Assembly (NCBI GenBank): GCA_964579415.1
Contig: CAZOGW010000023.1
Location: 1-32,806 of the forward strand
Length of the DNA: 32,806 nt
Direction of reading: 5' to 3'
Origin: CAZOGW01 sp964579415
GTDB taxonomy: Bacteria; Actinomycetota; Acidimicrobiia; Spongiisociales; UBA5794
A program made the position numbers and the translations under genes. Shown here one piece after another: positions 7,861-14,833 of the stretch. The number at the start of each line of letters is the position of its first letter. The stretch's first letter is position 1. The notes below the pieces were generated by a model. It saw only the letters and a program-made list of their open reading frames with translations, had not been told where the DNA came from and searched no databases.

Positions 7861-7879
7861 GCGTCCCCCGTGGGGACGC
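7861..7879 (+). terminator. Hairpin between the YrdB-like and MFS genes
   Basis: GCGTCCCC and GGGGACGC form a perfect eight-base stem with a CGT loop, starting seven bases after the YrdB-like stop. There is no T-run. It may attenuate or end the rph transcript before the MFS gene. Confidence 0.45.
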
Positions 7880-7905
7880 ACCCGCCCTATCTTGACCGGC
7901 GCGCC

Positions 7906-9195
7906 ATGACCCACACCAACCCCCCGCCCGAGGCCGGCCCGGTACCCGACCACTGGCAGCGCAATGTCGCTGTCTTCCTGTCCGGGCAGACCGTGTCGCT
8001 GTTCGGATCCATGGTCGTCCAGTACGTGGTCATGTGGTACGTCACTTTGGAGACCAGATCCGGGGTGGCGATCGCCCTCTACGCGGTCGCCGCCTTCGTC
8101 CCCCAGGGCGTCGTATCGATCTTCGGAGGTGTGCTGGCCGATCGCATGAACCGGAAGAAGTTGGCAATCATCGCCGACAGCGGCATCGCCATCGCCACCC
8201 TCATCCTGGCGTTCCTGATGATGAACGGCGTCGACGACCTGTGGGTCATCCTGCTGGCGGTGGCGGTCCGCTCGGTAGGAGCCGGGGTGCAGACGCCGAC
8301 GGTGCAGGCGATCATCCCGCAGCTGGTGCCGACCGATCAGCTGATGCGGGTCAACGGCATCTTCCAGTCGATCAGCTCAGCCATGGCCTTGCTGGCTCCG
8401 GCTGTGGGGGCGGCCATCTACGCCGGCTTCGGGCTGGTGCCGGTCTTCTTCCTCGACGTGGTCACCGCCGTCATCGGGGTCGGGCTTCTGACCCGGGTGG
8501 CCGTTCCGACGCTGGATCGCGCCGCCGAAGCGGTGACCAGCTACCGGGAGGACCTGGTGGAGGGGATGCGCTACATCTGGACCCACAGGATCGTCCGCTG
8601 GTTGCTGGTGGTCTTCGCCATCATCTTCCTGCTCACGGTGGCGCCCTCGTTCGTCACGCCGCTGATGGTGGTTCGCAGCTTCGGGACCGAGAAGTGGATG
8701 CTGGCGGCGCTGGAGATCGCCTTCAGCGTCGGCATGGTGCTCGGCGGCGCCATCGTCGCCACCTGGCTGGCCAAGCGCAGCCGGATCGCCCTGATCCTGG
8801 TCGCCACCTACAGCTTCGCCATCATCACCATCGCCCTGGGTCTCAGCACCAACCTGTGGGTCTTCTACGGGTTCATGTTCCTGCTCGGACTGAGCGTCCC
8901 GCTGTTCTCCACGTCGTTCATGACCTTGATCCAGGAGACGGTCGAGCCGTCCAAACACGGCCGGGTGTTCAGCTACGTGGGCATTGTCATGGCACTCGCC
9001 ACTCCGATCGGGATGGTGGTGTTCGGACCGCTGGCCGATGTCATCAGCGTCCAGAGTCTGCTGATCGCGGCTGGTCTCGCCACCATCGCCGTGATGACGT
9101 TGGCCATCTACCTGCCTTCCGGCCAGACCGCCATCGCCGCCGCCAGAGCCGCCGCCCCCGACGCCGAGGAAGCCGCCGACCTTCCCGTCTCATGA
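7906..9195 (+). CDS. MFS transporter, MefA/EntS-like drug exporter
   Basis: A 429-residue, twelve-helix major facilitator of the MFS_3/macrolide-efflux type. The opening W-Q-R-N-V-A-V-F-L-S-G-Q-T-V-S-L-F-G is typical of MefA-like exporters, and the helix 2-3 loop carries motif A as G-G-V-L-A-D-R-M-N-R-K-K. A second motif-A-like loop is replaced by a longer soluble segment around residue 205 (S-Y-R-E-D-L-V-E-G-M-R-Y-I-W), which is also characteristic of this group. It probably exports hydrophobic drugs by proton antiport. The ATG at 7906 begins the conserved N-terminus; no clear Shine-Dalgarno is seen. It lies downstream of rph, LLM and YrdB on the same strand, which suggests a resistance role, although the preceding hairpin may separate it transcriptionally. 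Confidence 0.88.
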   Translation: MTHTNPPPEAGPVPDHWQRNVAVFLSGQTVSLFGSMVVQYVVMWYVTLETRSGVAIALYAVAAFVPQGVVSIFGGVLADRMNRKKLAIIADSGIAIATLILAFLMMNGVDDLWVILLAVAVRSVGAGVQTPTVQAIIPQLVPTDQLMRVNGIFQSISSAMALLAPAVGAAIYAGFGLVPVFFLDVVTAVIGVGLLTRVAVPTLDRAAEAVTSYREDLVEGMRYIWTHRIVRWLLVVFAIIFLLTVAPSFVTPLMVVRSFGTEKWMLAALEIAFSVGMVLGGAIVATWLAKRSRIALILVATYSFAIITIALGLSTNLWVFYGFMFLLGLSVPLFSTSFMTLIQETVEPSKHGRVFSYVGIVMALATPIGMVVFGPLADVISVQSLLIAAGLATIAVMTLAIYLPSGQTAIAAARAAAPDAEEAADLPVS

Positions 9196-9324
9196 TCACC
9201 GGCCAACACCCGCCGGGCTCGCCGGCCGTACCGGCCGTTTCGATCTGAGCTGAGCGGGCTGCCCCAGGCTCGCTCCGGTCCGGTCCATCTGGACCGCTGC
9301 ACCAACAACGAGTTGACTGAGGGG

Positions 9325-11616
9325 ATGCGCTCGGGACGTTCGACCTCCTTCATGCTGATCTTCGCCGTCGCCGGGCTCGCCGTCGCCGGCGTCTTCGCCC
9401 TGGTCGACTTCGATCCCGGCGTCGATGTGGTGCTGGTGCTGGTGGCGGTGGTCCCGCTGGTCCCCCTGGTGCGGGAGATGGTGGAGAAGCTGCGGCGCCG
9501 CCAGCCCGGGGTCGACATCATCGCCCTCCTCGCGGTGGCGGCATCGCTGGCGTTGGGAGAGCTGCTCACCGCAGCCATCATCGGGGTGATGCTGGCCACC
9601 GGCCAGTTCCTCGAGGACTACGCCGCCGGGAGGGCCCAGCGGGAACTGACCGCCCTCATCGAGCACGCCCCGCGGACGGCGCATCGGGTGAGCGGCGAAG
9701 GCGTCGAGACCGTCGACATCGACGACATCCGGCGTGGCGACCGCCTGCTGGTCAAGTCGGGCGAGGTCATCCCGGTGGACGGCGTGGTGGCCGGCGGAAC
9801 CGCCGTGATCGACGAGTCGGCCCTCACCGGCGAGCCGCTCCCCGTCGAGAAGACCGCCGGCGACCTGGTCAGCAGCGGCACCGTCAACGCCGCCGACGTC
9901 TTCGAGATCCATGCCACCGAGGAGGCCGCCGGGAGCACCTACGCCGGGATCATCCGCCTCGTCGAATCGGCGCGGGAGACCCGGGCGCCCGGTGTCCGGT
10001 TGGCGGATAGTTGGGCGGGTTGGTTCGTGCCTCTCGCCCTGGGAGTCGCCGGTCTCGCCTGGCTCGTCTCCGGCGACCCGGTCCGGGCCCTGGCGGTCCT
10101 GGTGGTGGCGACTCCGTGCCCGCTGCTGCTGGCGGTGCCCATCGCCATCGTGTCCGGGATCTCCCGGGCGGCCCGCCGTGGCGTCGTGTTCCGGGGTGGC
10201 GAGGCCCTGGAGTCGCTCGCCCAGACCCGGAACATCGTCATCGACAAGACGGGCACCGTCACCGTGGGGCAGGCGGTGCTGCACTCCATCTCGGTCTTCG
10301 ACGACTCACGGTCCGAGGCCGAGATCCTCTCGCTGGCCGCCTCGGTCGATCAGGTCTCCTCACACGTCCTCGCCCGGTCCCTGGTCGCCGCGGCCCACGA
10401 GCGCGGCCTCGCGCTGTCGATGCCGGCGGATGTCAACGAGGAGCACGGCGCCGGCGTCGCCGCCACACTCGAGGGGCTCAAGGTCGCGGTGGGCAAGCTC
10501 AGCTGGATCCTCGACGGGTCCCCGCAGCCGGCCACGGTGAGCGCCTTCCGAGGTCACGTCGCCCGGGTCTCGCCCACCGTGGTGTACGTCGCCATCGACG
10601 GCGAGATCGCCGGAGCGCTCGTCTTCGACGACCAGGTGAGACCCGACGCCTCCTACACCATCCGCGCCCTGCGCCGCACCGGCGTCGAGAAGGTGGTGAT
10701 GGCAACGGGGGATCACACCTTGGTGGCCCGGTCGGTGGGCATGGCCATCGGTGTAGACGACATCCTCGCCGAAGCGACACCGGAGGGGAAGGTGCTGGTG
10801 CTTGCCGACCTGCAGCGCACCGGCGTCACCGCCATGGTGGGCGACGGGATCAACGACGCTCCCGCCCTGGCCGCCGCCGACGTCGGGGTCGCCATGGGCG
10901 CCCGGGGCGCAACCGCCTCCTCGGAAGCGGCCGACGTGGTTCTCGTCGTCGACCGCCTGCAGCGACTGGTCGACGCCATCGGGATCGCCCAACGCTCCCG
11001 CCGCATCGCGGTGCAGAGCGTCGTCATCGGGATGGGGCTGTCACTCGTCGCCATGTCCGCCGCCGCCTTCGGCCTGCTGGTCCCCATCGTCGGAGCCCTG
11101 GTGCAGGAAGGCATCGACGTGATCTCCATCCTCAACGCCCTGCGTGCCCTGGGCGGGAAGACCCCGACGCAGCAGGGGCCCCGCCTCCCCGCCGAGCTCT
11201 CCGAGCAGCTCCGGGTGGAGCACGAGCGGCTCATTCCCCAGCTCGACAGGCTGCGCCAGGTCGCCGACGGCCTCGACAGCGGCAGCGCCGCCGACGGCCT
11301 CCGCTCACTCCACGAGATCGAGGGGTTCCTCGTCGACGAGATCCTTCCCCACGAGGCCGCCGATGAGACCGAGATCTACCCACGCATGACCGAGATCCTC
11401 CCCGGTGAGGACCCACTGGCCATGATGAGCCGGACCCATCGCGAGATCTTCCACCTGGTGGAGCTGTTCCAGCGGCAGGTCGCCGAACTTCCGGCGAGTG
11501 GTCCCGAACCGGCCGACGTCAGGGACCTGCGCCGGACGCTCTACAGCCTCCACGCCATCCTCCGGCTCCACTTCGACCAGGAAGAGGAGCTGTACGCATC
11601 TCTCGAAGCGAGCTGA
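9325..11616 (+). CDS. P1B-type heavy-metal ATPase with C-terminal hemerythrin domain
   Basis: A 763-residue fusion. Residues 1-620 form a metal-transporting P-type ATPase: paired N-terminal helices, the actuator motif L-T-G-E-P-L-P-V, a T-P-C-P-L-L-L transport motif with Cys265, the phosphorylation site Asp307 in D-K-T-G-T, and G-D-G-I-N-D at 506-511. There is no N-terminal HMA domain. Residues about 625-763 are a hemerythrin HHE-type four-helix domain with histidines 633, 663, 676, 705, 743 and 749 and acids in H-F-D-Q-E-E-E-L, suited to binding two irons. The enzyme likely pumps a soft or transition metal, and the hemerythrin part may sense oxygen, NO or iron. The start is uncertain: ATG at 9325 lies directly after GAGGGG, and a TTG at 9313 is also possible. 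The preceding 129 bases hold CGGCCG inverted repeats but no clear promoter. Confidence 0.88.
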   Translation: MRSGRSTSFMLIFAVAGLAVAGVFALVDFDPGVDVVLVLVAVVPLVPLVREMVEKLRRRQPGVDIIALLAVAASLALGELLTAAIIGVMLATGQFLEDYAAGRAQRELTALIEHAPRTAHRVSGEGVETVDIDDIRRGDRLLVKSGEVIPVDGVVAGGTAVIDESALTGEPLPVEKTAGDLVSSGTVNAADVFEIHATEEAAGSTYAGIIRLVESARETRAPGVRLADSWAGWFVPLALGVAGLAWLVSGDPVRALAVLVVATPCPLLLAVPIAIVSGISRAARRGVVFRGGEALESLAQTRNIVIDKTGTVTVGQAVLHSISVFDDSRSEAEILSLAASVDQVSSHVLARSLVAAAHERGLALSMPADVNEEHGAGVAATLEGLKVAVGKLSWILDGSPQPATVSAFRGHVARVSPTVVYVAIDGEIAGALVFDDQVRPDASYTIRALRRTGVEKVVMATGDHTLVARSVGMAIGVDDILAEATPEGKVLVLADLQRTGVTAMVGDGINDAPALAAADVGVAMGARGATASSEAADVVLVVDRLQRLVDAIGIAQRSRRIAVQSVVIGMGLSLVAMSAAAFGLLVPIVGALVQEGIDVISILNALRALGGKTPTQQGPRLPAELSEQLRVEHERLIPQLDRLRQVADGLDSGSAADGLRSLHEIEGFLVDEILPHEAADETEIYPRMTEILPGEDPLAMMSRTHREIFHLVELFQRQVAELPASGPEPADVRDLRRTLYSLHAILRLHFDQEEELYASLEAS

Positions 11617-11685
11617 TCCGGAGCCGGGGGGCACGGCATCCGTCTCGATCCCGCCCCGCGAGGAGCGCCGGCGCCTCCGATGTGT

Positions 11686-11701
11686 TAGACATGGCGCCGT
11701 G
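11686..11701 (+). promoter_or_regulatory. Probable leaderless promoter of the nucleotidyltransferase-like gene
   Basis: TAGACA (11686-11691) lies seven bases before the GTG at 11699, so transcription would begin at the start codon itself. No Shine-Dalgarno sequence is positioned for this start. The -35 region is not recognisable. Confidence 0.4.
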
Positions 11702-13021
11702 GGTGAGGACAGGGATCGTGCCGCGGCGATCGCCGCGGTGATGGACGCAGCCAGCGGGTTGGGGATCGAGCTCGACCTCGACGAGGCGGAAGCCTGGATG
11801 GACTCGATCTCGGTCGAAGCCGCCGGGGAGCTCGTCGTCGATGTCAACAGCGGCGTCTACGGGCACCGAGTCACCATGGCCGACGTCGACCCCGTCAACC
11901 TCGCCCGCTTCCGGCACGTCGCCGGGATAGTCGGGTTCGACGATCGGCCCCCCGAGGTGACCACTGCCCTCGCCCTCTCCGGTTCGGCGGCGCAGAGCCG
12001 GGTGCATCGCTTCCCCGCCGACTGTGACTTCTTCGAGCGCATCCACATCCGGGCGGAGACCCGGGCCGAGGCATGCTCCATCCTCGCCGACGTCATCCGG
12101 GAGAAGGCTCTGTCGGCCTTCTCCGGCCCCGGCTACCGGCTCCAGGAGGTCAAGTTCGGGACCTGGCACACCGGTGGCACCGCGAACGGCGGGACCTTCC
12201 AGGCCGGCACCCCCGTCGGCTGGACCCCGGCGCAGGTCGAGGCCGGGGTGGTCGAGTACCGCGACGCCGGCGGCGATCCGGCCACCCTCTCCTGGGCCGA
12301 TGCGGCCGCCGAGCCCGGTTTCTGCAAGCTGGACTGGGTGGTGGCCGACGCCGGCGACGGCGGCGTGTCGAACGCCTCCAACGTCCTCGACGCCACCTGG
12401 GAGGCCGCCGACGGGACCGTCATCCCCCTCGACGGGTTCCTCGACCCCTACTTCCAGGAGGTCTACCTCGACGTCGACTCCATCCCGCTGTTCACCAGGC
12501 TGGTGTCGCAGATGGGCGCCGACTCGGTGGCCGAGTACGTCGAACGCCTCACCGGGGAGGTCTACAAGTACACCGTCGAAGACCCCAACCACGGCAAGGC
12601 CGCCCGGCGGCTGTACAACATCTTCCGCCTCACCGGCCGCTACACCGAGGCCGCCTACATCCGGGAGCTCTTCGACGAGCCGGTGAGCGGCCTCTACCAG
12701 GTGTCGGCGATGCTGCGCACCATCCACGAGGCGGCCGACGGTCACGAGAACTTCGACACCGACTCCATGGTCGCCCAGATCGACCAGCTCATCGTCTCGG
12801 CGGTGGCCGCCTTCGAGGGGCGCACCGAGGCCGGTGTGGTGGCGCGCCTGCTCCGGCTCCGTGACGCCATCGCCAGGCAGGCCCGTGCCGTCGAGGTGGG
12901 CGACGAGATCGAGAGCTGCCGGTCCGAGGCGATGGACGCCGTCGACGAGTACTTCCACCGCGCCCTGAACGCGGTGCCCTCGATCAAGGCCTACCTGGAC
13001 GAGGTGGCCGGCGGCGGCTGA
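11699..13021 (+). CDS. Unrecognised protein with nucleotidyltransferase-fold motifs
   Basis: I do not recognise this 440-residue protein by name. Residues 92-112 read A-L-S-G-S, eleven residues, then D-C-D-F-F-E. This fits the polymerase-beta-type nucleotidyltransferase signature hG[GS]x(9-13)Dh[DE]h with Gly95-Ser96, Asp108 and Asp110. Asp212 in K-L-D-W-V-V sits in a hydrophobic strand and could be the third carboxylate. The following part (about 290-345) has Y-K-Y-T-V-E-D-P-N-H-G-K-A-A-R-R-L-Y-N-I-F-R, a basic helical segment like those after NTase domains, and the C-terminus is all-helical. It has no signal peptide or membrane segments. The GTG at 11699 is chosen because upstream sequence in frame is low-complexity and a -10 box lies seven bases ahead. 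It could instead be a conserved family with a coincidental motif. Confidence 0.7.
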   Translation: MGEDRDRAAAIAAVMDAASGLGIELDLDEAEAWMDSISVEAAGELVVDVNSGVYGHRVTMADVDPVNLARFRHVAGIVGFDDRPPEVTTALALSGSAAQSRVHRFPADCDFFERIHIRAETRAEACSILADVIREKALSAFSGPGYRLQEVKFGTWHTGGTANGGTFQAGTPVGWTPAQVEAGVVEYRDAGGDPATLSWADAAAEPGFCKLDWVVADAGDGGVSNASNVLDATWEAADGTVIPLDGFLDPYFQEVYLDVDSIPLFTRLVSQMGADSVAEYVERLTGEVYKYTVEDPNHGKAARRLYNIFRLTGRYTEAAYIRELFDEPVSGLYQVSAMLRTIHEAADGHENFDTDSMVAQIDQLIVSAVAAFEGRTEAGVVARLLRLRDAIARQARAVEVGDEIESCRSEAMDAVDEYFHRALNAVPSIKAYLDEVAGGG

Positions 13022-13133
13022 CGATCGCGGCCTGCGGGTCGCCGACTCCGTGGTGCCGCCATAAGCTGCGTGTGACAGAGCCGTCGCGGGTCGTTCCCGC
13101 GTCACCCGGTCCCCCGAGGAGACAGCCAGACCG

Positions 13134-13979
13134 ATGCCGATCCTGGAGATCAAGGGCCCGCTGGACCTACAAGCGCCCATGCTGGTGCTCGCCATCAGCG
13201 GCTGGGTCGACGGTGGGTTGGTGGCCACCAAGACCGGGGAGCACCTCTCGGCTCAGGGACATCTGGTGGCGGCGTTCCGGGCCGACGACGTCTTCGACTA
13301 CCAGACCAACCGGCCCACCCTGGAGATCGCCGACGGGGCCACCGCCGAGATCACCTTCCCCGCCCTCACCATCCACGCGGTGTCGATCGACGGCACCGAC
13401 CTTCTCGTCCTCAGCGGCACCGAACCCGCCTCCCGCTGGCAGACCATCTCGACCGAGCTGGCCGGCCTGGCCGAGACCGTCGGGGTGGCCGCCGTCGTCG
13501 CCGTCGGCGCCGTGCCCGCCATGGTGGCGCACACCCGGCCCACCCCGATCCTGGTCACCTCCACCGACCCCGAGCTGGAACCCAGCGGGATCCCCGGTGG
13601 CGGCCGGCTCGTCGTCCCCGCAGCCCTGGTCAACGTGCTCGCACATGAGGTCGCCACCCGTAACGGCATCCCTGAGGTCGGGTTCTGGGCTCAGGTGCCC
13701 CACTACGTGTCGGGCGCCTACTGGCCCGGGGTCGAGGCGGTGGTGGCGCGGGCGTCCTCGTACCTGGGGATAGCCACCGACCTGGACGGCATCCGCGCCC
13801 AGGCCGGCGACATGATCGCCCGCCTCGACGAGGCGGTGGAGGGAAGGCCCGACGTGGAGAAGTTCATCCGCGAGATGGAAGGGAACGCACCCGGGTTCGC
13901 CGTGGACGACAGCGACAACCTCACCGACGAGATCGAGGACTTCCTCCGGTCGCTGGGCTCCGACGGCGATCCGTTCTGA
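13134..13979 (+). CDS. PAC2 family protein
   Basis: A 281-residue PAC2-family protein, related to archaeal/eukaryotic proteasome assembly chaperones and common in actinobacteria, where its exact role is not settled. The family start is visible: L-V-L-A-I-S-G-W-V-D-G-G near residue 20, then V-A-A-F-R-A-D-D-V-F-D-Y with the D-Y-Q-T-N-R-P motif at about 55. Later come V-G-A-V-P-A-M-V-A-H-T-R and G-F-W-A-Q-V-P-H-Y-V. The acidic C-terminal tail ends with a short helix (D-E-I-E-D-F-L-R-S-L). The ATG at 13134 is preceded by GAGGAGA at a good distance. The 112-base leader holds a CGCGGG/CCCGCG hairpin (13085-13101). It is convergent with the DUF2249 gene. No proteasome genes are in this window. Confidence 0.9.
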   Translation: MPILEIKGPLDLQAPMLVLAISGWVDGGLVATKTGEHLSAQGHLVAAFRADDVFDYQTNRPTLEIADGATAEITFPALTIHAVSIDGTDLLVLSGTEPASRWQTISTELAGLAETVGVAAVVAVGAVPAMVAHTRPTPILVTSTDPELEPSGIPGGGRLVVPAALVNVLAHEVATRNGIPEVGFWAQVPHYVSGAYWPGVEAVVARASSYLGIATDLDGIRAQAGDMIARLDEAVEGRPDVEKFIREMEGNAPGFAVDDSDNLTDEIEDFLRSLGSDGDPF

Positions 13980-14423
13980 TCAGCGGAGGAAGGTCACCCT
14001 CCAGGTGTCCTCGTCGAGCTGATCTGCCAGGTAGCGGAATCCCATCTCGCCGAGCACGGCTTCGAGCGGGACCGGCTCGAAGGGGGCGTAGACCACGAAG
14101 ACCTCGTCGTCTCCCACCGCCGCCGCCGCCTCCATGATGGCGGCGAACGGCTCCTCGCCGGCCGCCAGCATGGGGCGGGCGTCGAAGATCCGGGCACGGC
14201 TTGTGATCTCGACCACCCACAGGTCCGGTCCCGACTCCCGGTACTCCCAGCGGAACTGGTCGGGCCGCTCGGCGTCGAGCTGGTAACGCAGCGGCACCGG
14301 GTCGTGGTCGACGACCAACTCCAGGGACTGGTTCGGCTCCAGCGACGAGAGCTGGTCGAAGATGGTCTGGTGCCGGTCTCTCGGGGGCAGCTCCCTCACG
14401 TCGAGAGTGGTGGTGGCGGTCAT
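13980..14423 (-). CDS. Tandem DUF2249 domain protein
   Basis: A 147-residue soluble protein made of two DUF2249 units. The first (about 7-72) has L-D-V-R-E-L-P-P-R-D-R-H and D-H-D-P-V-P-L-R-Y-Q-L, the second (about 80-147) has I-F-D-A-R-P-M-L-A-A-G-E-E-P-F and A-P-F-E-P-V-P-L-E-A-V-L. DUF2249 is a TusA-like fold often found beside hemerythrins, NnrS-like proteins and denitrification genes; its biochemical function is unproven. The ATG at 14423 follows GAAGGAGAG. It is divergent from the DUF488 gene with only 50 bases between the start codons, so the two promoters must overlap. Its presence a short distance from an NnrS/HCO-like protein and an MIP18-like protein supports a nitrogen-oxide or Fe-S context. 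Confidence 0.85.
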   Translation of the reverse strand: MTATTTLDVRELPPRDRHQTIFDQLSSLEPNQSLELVVDHDPVPLRYQLDAERPDQFRWEYRESGPDLWVVEITSRARIFDARPMLAAGEEPFAAIMEAAAAVGDDEVFVVYAPFEPVPLEAVLGEMGFRYLADQLDEDTWRVTFLR

Positions 14424-14461
14424 CGCTTCTCTCCTTCGGTAGTGGTCCGGCATCTCCGGCG

Positions 14462-14476
14462 TACAGTCAGGGGGTG
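14462..14476 (+). promoter_or_regulatory. Probable leaderless promoter of the DUF488 gene
   Basis: TACAGT (14462-14467) lies six bases before the GTG start at 14474, the spacing of a leaderless actinobacterial promoter. AGGGGG directly abuts the GTG and is too close to act as a Shine-Dalgarno. Confidence 0.4.
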
Positions 14477-14833
14477 TCTTTCTCTCTGCATCGCATCTAC
14501 GAGGACCCGGTGCCGGCGGGCCGGCGGGTCCTCGTCGATCGTCTCTGGCCCCGTGGAGTGAACAAGGACCAGGCTCGGCTCGACGAGTGGCTCAAGGACG
14601 TCGCCCCCAGCACCGAGCTGCGCCGCTGGTACGGCCACGATGTGGGCCGCTTCGAGGAGTTCGCCCACCGATACCACACCGAGCTGGCGGAGCCGCCGGC
14701 GCTCGGCGCGGTCGGGCATCTCGTCGAGCTGAGCGGCGCCGGACCGGTGGTCCTGCTCACCGCGACCAGGGACGTGGCCCATTCGGCGGCCCAGGTCCTC
14801 CTCGATCATCTGCTCACGCCGTCAGGGACCTGA
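14474..14833 (+). CDS. DUF488 family protein
   Basis: A 119-residue member of the short DUF488 (YeaO-like) family, of unknown function. The signature V-L-V-D-R-L-W-P-R-G-V-N-K-D at residues 19-32 is unmistakable, followed by D-E-W-L-K-D-V-A-P-S-T-E-L-R-R-W-Y and a C-terminal V-V-L-L-T-A-T-R-D. These proteins are often found near stress and metal genes. The GTG start at 14474 gives the full-length family N-terminus, and a -10 box lies six bases upstream. The 3-prime end overlaps the convergent E1 gene by 20 bases. Confidence 0.88.
   Translation: MSFSLHRIYEDPVPAGRRVLVDRLWPRGVNKDQARLDEWLKDVAPSTELRRWYGHDVGRFEEFAHRYHTELAEPPALGAVGHLVELSGAGPVVLLTATRDVAHSAAQVLLDHLLTPSGT

Noticed and set aside
11519..13231. 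Minus-strand open frame of 570 codons
   Set aside because: It lies antisense to the nucleotidyltransferase-like gene and the start of PAC2, with valine- and glycine-rich shadow composition and no domain.
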